Assembly (NCBI RefSeq): GCF_013387495.1 | Contig: NZ_JABZEE010000005.1 | Location: 186,001 to 250,000 of the forward strand | DNA from: Streptomyces sp. PKU-EA00015 | GTDB taxonomy: Bacteria; Actinomycetota; Actinomycetes; Streptomycetales; Streptomycetaceae | Reading direction: 5' to 3' | DNA: 64,000 nt | Shown here: in pieces, positions 6,996 to 14,546 of the stretch | Numbering within the stretch: position 1 is the stretch's first letter | Layout: the number at the start of each line of letters is the position of its first letter | Notes under the pieces: generated by a model | Database searches by the model: none | Told to the model about the DNA's origin: nothing | Seen by the model: the letters and a program-made list of their open reading frames with translations, nothing else | Position numbers and translations under genes: made by a program

Positions 6996-9071
6996 ATGTC
7001 CACCCACTACAGCGTCACCGGACGCACAGCGATCCTCCGCATCGACAACCCTCCGGTCAACGGGCTCGGGCACGCAACGCGCAAGGGCATCGTGCAGGGT
7101 CTGCAGCGTGCCCTGGACTCCACCGATGTCGATGCGGTCGTGCTCACCGGCCGCGAGGGAGCCTTCTCGGCCGGGGCCGACATCTCGGAGTTCGGGACGC
7201 CCGGGACCACCGCCGCACCGGGCCTCGGCGATGTCATCGCGGCCCTGGAGGACGCCGGCAAGCCGGTCGTGGCGGCGATCGACGGCACCTGTCTGGGCGG
7301 CGGACTGGAACTCGCGCTGGGCGCCCACTATCGGGTCGCGACATCGAGCAGCAGGATCGGCCTCCCCGAGGTGCACCTCGGTCTGGTCCCCGGCGCCGGC
7401 GGCACGCAGCGGCTGCCCCGTGTCGTGGGAGCCGGCGTCGCGGCGGACATGATCAGTGGCGGGGCGCCTCGTACGGCGCGGGAGCTCGGAGACCTCCCGG
7501 GCCAACGGCTGTTCGATCGGATCGTGGACGGTGACGTGATGGCGGCGGCGACGGAACTCGCGGTCGAGGTCGCCGCGGTACGGCCGCTCCCTCGGGTCCG
7601 GGACCTGAGCGCCGGTCGCGACGACGCGGCCGCGGCACGCGCGATACGCGAGCGCCTGCGCCGGCGCAGCCGCGGATTCGTGGCACCCGCGCAGGCTCTG
7701 GCACTCGTCGAGAAGGCGGCAACCACACCGTTCGAGGAAGGCCTGGCCGAGGAGCGCAGAACATTCCTGGAGCTGATGAACGGCGAGCAGTCGGCCGCAC
7801 TGCGCCATGCCTTCTTCGCCGAGCGGGCCGCCCGCAAGGTCCCCGACGTCCGGCCCGAGACGCCGGCACGGACGGTGGACAAGGTGGCCGTCATCGGTGC
7901 CGGAACGATGGGCGGCGGCATCGCGATGACGTTTCTGGGCGTGGGGATTCCGGTCACCATCGTGGAGAGCAGCCAGGAGGCGCTCGACCGCGGCCTGGAC
8001 GTCATGCGCCGCAACTACCAACGTCAAGTCGCGAGAGGGAAGTTGACGGCCGACGGGCTGGAGCAGCGCATGGCGCTCCTGACGCCGACGCTGGACTATG
8101 CGGACGTGTCGGACAGCGACCTGGTCGTCGAGGCGGCATTCGAGGACATGGACGTCAAGCGTTCGGTGTTCACCCGGCTCGATGAGGTGGCGAAACCCGG
8201 CGCGATTCTGGCGTCGAACACCTCGACCCTCGACATCGATGCGATCGCCGCCATGACCGGGCGCCCCGAGGACGTCCTCGGCATGCACTTCTTCAGCCCC
8301 GCGAATGTCATGAAACTGCTGGAGATCGTGCGCGGGGCCAAGACCTCGGACGACGTACTGGTCACGGCCATGGCGGTGGGACAGCGGATCGGCAAGACCG
8401 GCGTGGTGGCCGGGGTGTGCGACGGCTTCATCGGCAACCGGATGCTCGCCAAGTACCGGGATGCGGCGATGACACTCCTCCGCGCGGGCGCGACACCGGC
8501 CGAGATCGATTCCGCCGCAGAGCACTTCGGCTTCGCCATGGGCCCGTTCCGGACGGCCGACCTGGCCGGCAACGACATCGGATGGGCGATCCGTAAAAGG
8601 CGCTACGCGGAGGACCCCGGCACGCCCCGGGATGAGATCTCCGATGCCCTGTGCGAAATGGGACGGTTCGGGCAGAAGACCGGCGCCGGATGGTACGACT
8701 ACGCGCCCGGCAGCCGGGAGGCGATCCCGAGCCCTGTCGTCGAAGAGCTGCTGGCTTCGTTCCACGCCGAGCACGGCACCGAGCTCCGCACCTTCGAGGC
8801 GGACGAGATCGTGCAGCGCCTCGTCTTCGCACTCGTCGACGAGGGCGCACGCATCCTCGACGAAGGCATAGCCCTGCGCGCCTCGGACATCGACGTCGTC
8901 TACATCGCGGGGTACGGCTTCCCGAGGTACCGCGGCGGACCGATGTTCCACGCCGGCACCATGGGTGCCGCACAGGTCCTCTCCGGACTCCGGCGGTTCC
9001 ACGGAGATGACGGCTGGGAGCCCTCGCCGTTGCTGATGCGGCTGGCCGACGAGGGTGGCACATTCAACTGA
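6996..9071 (+). CDS. Fused enoyl-CoA hydratase / 3-hydroxyacyl-CoA dehydrogenase
   Basis: Multifunctional beta-oxidation enzyme of 691 residues, FadB/FadJ-like. Residues 1 to about 190 form a crotonase domain with both acid/base glutamates (E105 in GGGLELALGA, E125 in GLPEVHLGLVPGAGGTQRLP). From about 295 an NAD-binding domain starts with VIGAGTMGGG (299-308), followed by ASNTSTL and the catalytic HFFSPA (431-436), then two C-terminal dehydrogenase repeats with QKTGAGWYDY and GYGFPRYRGGP. It hydrates the enoyl-CoA and oxidises the 3-hydroxyacyl-CoA to 3-ketoacyl-CoA, which the missing thiolase would cleave. ATG 6996 is chosen with AGGAAG upstream; an in-frame GTG at 6984 is possible. It ends the operon, followed by a strong palindrome. 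Confidence 0.93.
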   Translation: MSTHYSVTGRTAILRIDNPPVNGLGHATRKGIVQGLQRALDSTDVDAVVLTGREGAFSAGADISEFGTPGTTAAPGLGDVIAALEDAGKPVVAAIDGTCLGGGLELALGAHYRVATSSSRIGLPEVHLGLVPGAGGTQRLPRVVGAGVAADMISGGAPRTARELGDLPGQRLFDRIVDGDVMAAATELAVEVAAVRPLPRVRDLSAGRDDAAAARAIRERLRRRSRGFVAPAQALALVEKAATTPFEEGLAEERRTFLELMNGEQSAALRHAFFAERAARKVPDVRPETPARTVDKVAVIGAGTMGGGIAMTFLGVGIPVTIVESSQEALDRGLDVMRRNYQRQVARGKLTADGLEQRMALLTPTLDYADVSDSDLVVEAAFEDMDVKRSVFTRLDEVAKPGAILASNTSTLDIDAIAAMTGRPEDVLGMHFFSPANVMKLLEIVRGAKTSDDVLVTAMAVGQRIGKTGVVAGVCDGFIGNRMLAKYRDAAMTLLRAGATPAEIDSAAEHFGFAMGPFRTADLAGNDIGWAIRKRRYAEDPGTPRDEISDALCEMGRFGQKTGAGWYDYAPGSREAIPSPVVEELLASFHAEHGTELRTFEADEIVQRLVFALVDEGARILDEGIALRASDIDVVYIAGYGFPRYRGGPMFHAGTMGAAQVLSGLRRFHGDDGWEPSPLLMRLADEGGTFN

Positions 9072-9105
9072 CGCCACCACCGCAGGTGCGGGGCCCGGCG
9101 ATCAT

Positions 9106-9156
9106 GCGGCGGCCCGGCTGTGACTCCTCCAGGAGGAGTCACAGCCGGGCCGCCGC
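9106..9156. terminator. Perfect 25-bp stem-loop between converging genes
   Basis: Positions 9106-9130 and 9132-9156 are exact reverse complements around one central base (A9131), giving a 51-bp palindrome that contains CTGTGACTCCTCC and its mirror. It sits between the ends of the plus-strand catabolic operon and the minus-strand aldehyde dehydrogenase, so it can act as a bidirectional terminator. There is no U tract, as is common for streptomycete terminators. Confidence 0.8.
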
Positions 9157-9260
9157 GCCGTGCGGAGCCGGCACGCGCAGGCCAGGGCCGGCTAGCAGGA
9201 GCGCCGGGCCCACGCGCTGAGGGACCGCGCAAGGTCAGGCGCTTGCCGACTGGGCGTGGA

Positions 9261-10580
9261 TCAGCTGAGCGGCTTGGCGAGGACGGCTTTGCGGTGGCTG
9301 AAGGTCTCGATGGAGTAGCGGCCGTGGTAGCTGCCCATGCCGCTTTCCCCGACGCCCCCGAACGGCAGGTCGGAGACGGTGAGGTGGGCCAGCGGCAGGC
9401 CGAACCCGAGGCCGCCCGAGGAGGTTTCGGCGGCGAGCCGTTCCCGGGTGGTGTCCGATTCGGTGAACGCATACAGAGCCAGCGGCTTGTCGCGGTCGTT
9501 GACGAAGTCGATGGCCTCGTCGAGTCCGGCCACCTCGACGATCGGGAGGATCGGGCCGAAGATCTCCTCCTGCATGACGGGCGCGTCCGGTGACACCTCG
9601 GCCAGGACGGTCGGCGCGATGTACTTGGAGTCCCGGTCGTACGCCCCGCCGGTGACCTGGCGGCCGGAACCGAGGAGGGCGGTCAGCCGGTCGAAGTGGC
9701 GTTCGTTGACGATACGGCCGTACTCCGGGGAGGCGGAGGCGTCCGGTCCGTACAGGCTCTCCACAGCCTTGGCCAGCGCGCCCTCCAGAGTGCGTGCGGT
9801 CTCGGGGTCGGTCAGCACGTAGTCCGGGGCGACGCAGGTCTGACCGGCGTTGAGGAACTTTCCGGCCACGAGGCGGGCGGCGACGGCGTCCAGGTCGGTG
9901 CCCCGGTCCACGAATGCGGGGGACTTGCCGCCGAGTTCGAGGGTGACGGGCGTGAGGTGCCGGGCGGCCGCGGCCATCACGACGCGACCGACCGTGCCGT
10001 TGCCGGTGTAGAGGATGTGGTCGAAGCGCTGCTCGAGCAGGGCGGTGGTCTCCGGGACGCCGCCCTCGACCACGGCGACCGCGTCGGTGTCGAGGTACTG
10101 CGGCAGCAGGCGGGCCAGGGCGGCGGAGGTGGCCGGGGCCAGTTCGCTGGGCTTGGCGACCACCGCGTTGCCCGCGGCCAGGGCACCGGCCACCGGGGCC
10201 AGCAGGAGCTGCGCCGGGTAGTTCCAGGGGGCGATGACCAGCACGACGCCCAGGGGGTCGTACTGCGTCCAGGCGCTCGCCTCGCCGAGGAACGCGGGAA
10301 CGGGGGCCGGTTCGGGGCGCAGCCACCCGTCGAGATGCTCCAGGGTGTGGTCGATCTCGCGTATGACGAAGTCGATCTCCGTGCGGTAGGCCTCGGTGGT
10401 GCTCTTTCCCAAGTCGGCGTGGAGCGCCGCGGCGAATGTCTCCCCCTGCTCGGTGAGCAGGGTACGCATCCGGCGCAGCTGCTCGGTGCGCCACGCCACG
10501 GGCTTGGTCCTGCCGGCGCGGAAGGTGGTGCGCAGCCGGGCGACGAGCTCGGCGGGCTGCTCGGGCGCTGGAGTGTTCAT
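9261..10580 (-). CDS. Aldehyde dehydrogenase family protein (class 3-like)
   Basis: NAD(P)-dependent aldehyde dehydrogenase of 439 residues, the short length typical of class 3 and coniferyl-aldehyde-type enzymes that lack the longer N-terminus. Seen: the cofactor and oxyanion region APWNYP (N120), AKPSE (K143), the general base in LELGGKSP (E215) and the nucleophile in NAGQTC (C249). The C-terminal FGGVGESGMGSYHG is the class 3 pattern. It oxidises aldehydes to acids in the cytoplasm. It is the last gene of a minus-strand set with the reductase at 10704 and the MFS transporter at 11689; a gap of about 120 bp separates it from the reductase, so co-transcription is likely but unproven. Confidence 0.93.
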   Translation of the reverse strand: MNTPAPEQPAELVARLRTTFRAGRTKPVAWRTEQLRRMRTLLTEQGETFAAALHADLGKSTTEAYRTEIDFVIREIDHTLEHLDGWLRPEPAPVPAFLGEASAWTQYDPLGVVLVIAPWNYPAQLLLAPVAGALAAGNAVVAKPSELAPATSAALARLLPQYLDTDAVAVVEGGVPETTALLEQRFDHILYTGNGTVGRVVMAAAARHLTPVTLELGGKSPAFVDRGTDLDAVAARLVAGKFLNAGQTCVAPDYVLTDPETARTLEGALAKAVESLYGPDASASPEYGRIVNERHFDRLTALLGSGRQVTGGAYDRDSKYIAPTVLAEVSPDAPVMQEEIFGPILPIVEVAGLDEAIDFVNDRDKPLALYAFTESDTTRERLAAETSSGGLGFGLPLAHLTVSDLPFGGVGESGMGSYHGRYSIETFSHRKAVLAKPLS

Positions 10581-10703
10581 GGTTCCCTCACAGGTGCGGT
10601 ACGTGGACGGGGGCGTTGTCGCCGCGCTGCGGGGCCGCCCGGGCGCCGGCGTCGACAGGGGATCAGCCGCGGTTCAGGAAGTGGAGCGGCGGCGAGCGGT
10701 GGC

Positions 10704-11630
10704 TCAGGCGACGGTGATGATGATCTTGCCGCGGGTGTGGCCCTCGCGATTGAGGCGCTGGGCGTCGGCGGCCTGTGCGAGGGGGAACGTGGCGGCCACG
10801 TCCACCCGCAGCTCCCCGCGCTCGGCGAGCTCGGTGAGAGCCTCCAGGTCCCGGGCGTCGGGTCGCACGAAGACGTACCCGCCACCGAGGCCGAGCACGG
10901 CGCCGTCCACAGCCGAGGCCAGGCGGCCGCCCTCGGCAAGCAGCCCTGGCGAGATCTTCAGGGCGTCTGCGCCGACGAGGTCGAGGACGGCGTCCACGCC
11001 CTGCGGCGCGAGGGCACGCACACGGTCGGCGAGGCCCTCGCCGTAGGCGACCGGCTCCGCTCCCAGCCCGCGCAGGTAGGCGTGGTTGTGGTCACCGGCG
11101 GTGCCGATGACCCGGGCGCCGAGAGATCCGGCGATCTGTACGGCCAGGGAGCCGACGCCACCCGCCGCGGCGTGCACCAGCACGGTGTCGCCGGCCCGCA
11201 CCTGCAGGGATCGCGTCAGTGCCTGGTATGCGGTGAGGCCGGCCAGCGGGAGGCCGGCGGCCTCCTCGAAGGAGAGGTTGGCAGGCTTGCGGGCGAGCGT
11301 ACGGACCGGGGCGGCGACGTACTCGGCGAAGGTCCCGCGGGAGACGAAGTCCTCACGGACGTAGCCGATCACTTCGTCACCCGGAGCGAACTCGGTGACC
11401 CCGACGCCGGTCTCCTCGACGACGCCCGCCACGTCCCAGCCGGGGATGACGGGGAAGACGGCGTCCATGACGGCGTCCAGGTACCCGGCCTGGATCTTCC
11501 AGTCGACCGGGTTGACGGAGGCGGCCTTGACGCGGATCAGTACGGCGTCCACGCCGAGCTTCGGGTTCGGCACATCGCCGTACTCCAGGACCTCCGGGCC
11601 GCCGTAGGTGCGGTAGGTGATGGCCTTCAT
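10704..11630 (-). CDS. NADP-dependent quinone-oxidoreductase-like MDR protein
   Basis: Zinc-independent medium-chain reductase of 308 residues. It starts MKAITYRTYGGPEVLEYGDV, has the GroES-like domain first (to about 120, with SVNPVDWKIQAGY) and then a Rossmann domain with VLVHAAAGGVGSLAVQIA. Catalytic-zinc ligands are missing, as expected for quinone oxidoreductase-like members. ATG 11630 is preceded by AAGGAG; upstream in-frame codons are not supported. It lies 58 bp downstream of the MFS gene on the same strand, under the same MarR-controlled promoter region, which suggests detoxification of a quinone or enone together with export. The substrate is unknown. Confidence 0.9.
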   Translation of the reverse strand: MKAITYRTYGGPEVLEYGDVPNPKLGVDAVLIRVKAASVNPVDWKIQAGYLDAVMDAVFPVIPGWDVAGVVEETGVGVTEFAPGDEVIGYVREDFVSRGTFAEYVAAPVRTLARKPANLSFEEAAGLPLAGLTAYQALTRSLQVRAGDTVLVHAAAGGVGSLAVQIAGSLGARVIGTAGDHNHAYLRGLGAEPVAYGEGLADRVRALAPQGVDAVLDLVGADALKISPGLLAEGGRLASAVDGAVLGLGGGYVFVRPDARDLEALTELAERGELRVDVAATFPLAQAADAQRLNREGHTRGKIIITVA

Positions 11631-11688
11631 GGTGGTGACTCCTTGGTGTGGGGGAGTGGTGCAGTGGTGCGGATACGGGTGGGGATCG

Positions 11689-13176
11689 TCAGGCAGCGGT
11701 GGTGACAGCCGCCGGCTCCGTGGCGGGCAGGTGTTCCGTACGGGGTGCCTGCTGTCCCCGCTTGAGGCCGACCAGCGAGAGGGCCAGGACGAAGGCGAAG
11801 GCGGCACCGGCCAGGGTGAAGCTCAGGGTGAACTGGCTCTCGGCGGGCAGCGGGGGCACTCCGGCCGGAAGGTTCTCGATGGTTCTGGAGGCGAGCAGCG
11901 AGGTGATCAGCGCGCTGCCGATCGAGCTGCCGACGGACCGGGAGATGGAATTGATGCCGTTGGCGATGCCGGTCTGGTGGGGCGGTACCCCCGCGACGAT
12001 GAGGGCGGGCATCGCGGCGTAGCCGAGGCTGATGGCTGTTCCGACGGCCATTCCGGCGCCGATGACCGAGGGGGTCGAGGAGTGTGCGGCGGCCAGCCAC
12101 GCGAAGCCGGCGATGCCGATCATCGCGCTGAGGGCGAGGGTGAGGCGTGGTCCGATCCTGCGGATCAGCAGGCCACCGAACTGGGAGGCGACGAGGGACG
12201 CGATCGTGCTGGGCAGCAGGTACTCGACGGAGGCGCGGAGAACGGAGGCGCCGAAGCCGTAGCCTGCGACGTCCCTCGGCACCTGCGCCAGGTAGGAGAC
12301 GCCGAGGAACTGGGCGAACATCCCGAATCCCACGAAGAGGCCCGCGAGGTTGCTCAGGAGCACCGGGCGGTGGAGCAACATCCTCATGTCGACCATGGGT
12401 TCGCGGACGCGGCTCTCGGTGAAGCTCCAGACGCCGGCCATGAGGACCGCTCCGGTGAAGCTGCCGAGCGTACGTGCGGAGGTCCAGCCCCACTCGTGAC
12501 CCTGGGAGATCGGCAGCAGCAGGAGAACCAGGAAGATGCCGAGGGTGAGGGCGCCGAGTATGTCGGTGCGTCCGCCGGTCTTGCTGCGGCTCGCCGGTAC
12601 CAGGAGGGCGACGGCGAGCAGGGTGACCACTGCGAGGCCGGTGGCCAGCCAGAAGACGCGGTGGTAATCGGCGTCCTCGCCGCGGGTCAGCAGGCCGGTG
12701 GTGACCAGTGCGAAACCGCTGCCGAACGCCAGGGTGCCGCTGACCAGCGCCATCGCTCCGGGCAGACGGCGGGCAGGGAGCTCCTCGCGGAGCACCGACA
12801 GAGCGAGCGGGAAGATCGCGGTGGCGGCGCCCTGCAACACGCGGCCGACGATCAGCCAGAGCAGCGAGTCGGTGGTGGCGGCCAGGACGGATCCGACGAT
12901 CATCACCGCCAGCACGCCGATGAGGGTCGGCTTCTTGCCGTGCTGGTCCCCGAAGCGGCCGAGTAGCGGGGTGAAGACGGCTGCCGAGAGCAGGGTCGCG
13001 GTGGTGACCCAGCTGACCTCGGCGGAGCTGGCGCCGAGGCTGCTCTGGATCAGGCCGAGGATCGGCACCACCAGTGTCTGCATCATCGACACGATCATCG
13101 CGGCGAGGCTCAGGGCAAGGACGACTGTGGTCTCGGCTCGGCGTCGGCCATGCGCCTGAGCAAGGGGTTGTGACAC
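11689..13176 (-). CDS. MFS drug-type transporter (DHA2-like, 14 segments)
   Basis: Integral membrane exporter of 495 residues with about 14 hydrophobic segments, the size of DHA2 drug:proton antiporters. Seen: the N-terminal segment MIVSMMQTLVVPILGLIQ, the motif between segments 2 and 3 (LLGRFGDQHGKKPTL) and the antiporter segment ALVSGTLAFGSGFAL. A second D/RxxGRR-like loop is not obvious. GTG 13176 is chosen because GGAG lies 9 nt upstream; an in-frame ATG at 13263 would add 29 residues and overlap the operator region. It is divergent from a MarR regulator at 13329, with palindromes in between, so export is probably induced by the regulator's ligand. Confidence 0.9.
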   Translation of the reverse strand: MSQPLAQAHGRRRAETTVVLALSLAAMIVSMMQTLVVPILGLIQSSLGASSAEVSWVTTATLLSAAVFTPLLGRFGDQHGKKPTLIGVLAVMIVGSVLAATTDSLLWLIVGRVLQGAATAIFPLALSVLREELPARRLPGAMALVSGTLAFGSGFALVTTGLLTRGEDADYHRVFWLATGLAVVTLLAVALLVPASRSKTGGRTDILGALTLGIFLVLLLLPISQGHEWGWTSARTLGSFTGAVLMAGVWSFTESRVREPMVDMRMLLHRPVLLSNLAGLFVGFGMFAQFLGVSYLAQVPRDVAGYGFGASVLRASVEYLLPSTIASLVASQFGGLLIRRIGPRLTLALSAMIGIAGFAWLAAAHSSTPSVIGAGMAVGTAISLGYAAMPALIVAGVPPHQTGIANGINSISRSVGSSIGSALITSLLASRTIENLPAGVPPLPAESQFTLSFTLAGAAFAFVLALSLVGLKRGQQAPRTEHLPATEPAAVTTAA

Positions 13177-13279
13177 GGGTGGTTTCTCCGGTGCGGGGGC
13201 GTCGTGGCGGGCACTCGACGGTGGGACTGGTCGAACGACTAGATGCTTGATGAACCCAAGCAATGCCTGAGACGGTAAA

Positions 13280-13308
13280 CCTCAATGGTTGAGGAAGTCA
13301 AACATTGA
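13280..13308. promoter_or_regulatory. Palindromic operators between MFS gene and marR
   Basis: CCTCAA-TGG-TTGAGG (13280-13294) is a perfect 15-bp inverted repeat, and TCAA-ACA-TTGA (13298-13308) is a second, shorter one 18 bp downstream (centre to centre 16 bp). Both have the TCAA/TTGA half-sites expected of a winged-helix MarR dimer. They lie between the divergent genes. TACACT (13317-13322) is 7 nt before the marR ATG, suggesting a leaderless marR transcript whose promoter is covered by these sites. Confidence 0.55.
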
Positions 13309-13328
13309 TGTTCGCCTACACTTGAGGC

Positions 13329-13802
13329 ATGGCCCACACCCCCGCTCCGCCCGCCGACCACTTCGCTGCGCAGGGCGGCGACCCTGCCCACGACGCACTC
13401 GTGGAGCGCTTGGCGCGCGCTGCTGCCGGTTACTACCGGGATCTGACAGCGGCGGCCGCCATGCACGGGCTCACCATGACGCAGGCCAAGATGCTGATCC
13501 TGCTCCGGCAGCCGCTGCCCATGCGCGCGCTCGCGGGACTGCTCTCCTGCGACGCCTCCAACATCACCGGGCTTGTCGACCGGCTGGAGGCACGAGGGCT
13601 GGTCTCCAGACACCTCGACGCGGCCGACCGGCGGATCAAGAACGTGGTCGCCACCGACGAGGGACGGGAGGCAGTCCGCCTCATCCGCGCCGACATGCGG
13701 GCCACCTCGGCAGCCTTTGCGCGTCTGGACGAGGAGGGGCGCCGCAGTCTCTACGAGCTACTGGGGCGCCTGCACCCCGAGGAGACCACCAAGACCACCT
13801 GA
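13329..13802 (+). CDS. MarR-family transcriptional regulator
   Basis: Winged-helix MarR regulator of 157 residues. The recognition region MTQAKMLILLRQPLPMRALAGLLSC is followed by DASNITGLVDRLEARGLVSRH, with the wing DAADRRIKNVVATDEG; N- and C-terminal helices form the dimer interface. It is transcribed away from the MFS transporter and probably represses it and itself through the adjacent palindromes until a small phenolic or drug-like ligand binds. No redox cysteine pair of the OhrR type is seen near the N-terminus. The ATG at 13329 has only GAGG one base upstream, too close for a normal ribosome site, which supports leaderless translation. Confidence 0.93.
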   Translation: MAHTPAPPADHFAAQGGDPAHDALVERLARAAAGYYRDLTAAAAMHGLTMTQAKMLILLRQPLPMRALAGLLSCDASNITGLVDRLEARGLVSRHLDAADRRIKNVVATDEGREAVRLIRADMRATSAAFARLDEEGRRSLYELLGRLHPEETTKTT

Positions 13803-13809
13803 TCGCGGC

Positions 13810-13848
13810 CGGGCGCCGGCCGGCCTCGATCTCGACGCCCGGCGCCCG
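13810..13848 (+). terminator. Stem-loop after marR
   Basis: CGGGCGCCGG (13810-13819) pairs perfectly with CCGGCGCCCG (13839-13848) across a 19-nt loop, 8 nt after the marR stop. There is no U tract. Confidence 0.5.
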
Positions 13849-14111
13849 TGCCGCTCAACTCCCATCTGACGTCGTCAGTTCGTGCTCGCCGACCGTGGGC
13901 CTGGAGCCCCGACCGCCGAAGGCGTGCGGCGAGTGGGGCCGAAGATGTCTTGCGGTCGCGAAGGCGGCCGGGTGCTGATGACGAGCTTGTCCCGGCCTCC
14001 TCACCTGTGCATACGTGGAAAAGGCCCGGGTTTCAGTAAAGGGGTAAATTGGCGTAAAGGGTGAATCAGTCGCCTGAGGTGCCCGGAAGCCGTAGCGGCC
14101 AGGAGGGCGCA
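13849..14111 (+). other. Intergenic region with a GTAAAGGG direct repeat
   Basis: No credible gene is seen. GTAAAGGG occurs twice, at 14036-14043 and 14054-14061, with an 18-bp period, just upstream of the nfeD-like gene; local base composition is lower in GC than the surroundings. This may be the promoter or regulator site for the membrane pair that follows, but I could not assign a sigma-factor class. Confidence 0.3.
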
Positions 14112-14543
14112 ATGGATCTATGGCTGATCTGGTTGATCGCCGCAGGGGTGCTGGCGGTAGCGGAGATCTTCACTCTCACTGCTGCGCTCGGGATGCTGGG
14201 TGCGGCTGCACTGGTCACAGCAGGGTTCGCCGCGGTGGGACTTCCGGTGCCCTTGCAGTTCTTGGTGTTCACCGTCCTCGCTGCGGTCAGCTTGTTCTTC
14301 GTGCGCCCCATCGCGGTGCGCCACCTGCTCAAGCCTCAGGCCGAGCGGTTCGGCGTGGACGCACTGGTCGGCAAGGCAGCCTATGTCGTCTCGGAGGTGT
14401 CGGGCCTGGGCGGCAGGGTGCGCATCGGGGGCGAGGAATGGACGGCTCGTGCCTATGACGAGACGCTGGTCATTCCTCCGGGAACGACCGTCGACGTCAT
14501 AGAGATCAGTGGCGCCACCGCCGTGGTCTACCCCCGGGAGTGA
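14112..14543 (+). CDS. NfeD-like membrane protein (OB-fold type)
   Basis: Short NfeD-family protein of 143 residues. Two to three membrane segments (LWLIWLIAAGVLAVAEIFTL, MLGAAALVTAGFAAVGL and PLQFLVFTVLAAVSLFFV) precede a soluble OB-fold domain, with GKAAYVVSEVSGLGGRVRIGGEEWTA split across residues 95-120. It lacks the ClpP-like protease domain of long NfeD proteins. It is followed 3 nt later by an SPFH/stomatin gene, the standard NfeD1b-SPFH partnership in which the two form membrane microdomain complexes. ATG 14112 follows AGGAGG (14101-14106) by 5 nt. The role is probably membrane organisation or stress tolerance. Confidence 0.88.
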   Translation: MDLWLIWLIAAGVLAVAEIFTLTAALGMLGAAALVTAGFAAVGLPVPLQFLVFTVLAAVSLFFVRPIAVRHLLKPQAERFGVDALVGKAAYVVSEVSGLGGRVRIGGEEWTARAYDETLVIPPGTTVDVIEISGATAVVYPRE

Positions 14544-14546
14544 GCC

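Noticed and set aside
5952..9080. A 1042-codon open frame on the minus strand
   Set aside because: It lies opposite the thioesterase and the fused beta-oxidation gene, has no domain I recognise, and arises from GC-rich codon bias.
9696..11705. A 669-codon plus-strand frame opposite the aldehyde dehydrogenase and MDR genes
   Set aside because: Glycine/valine-rich translation without motifs, while the opposite strand has clear ALDH and MDR signatures.
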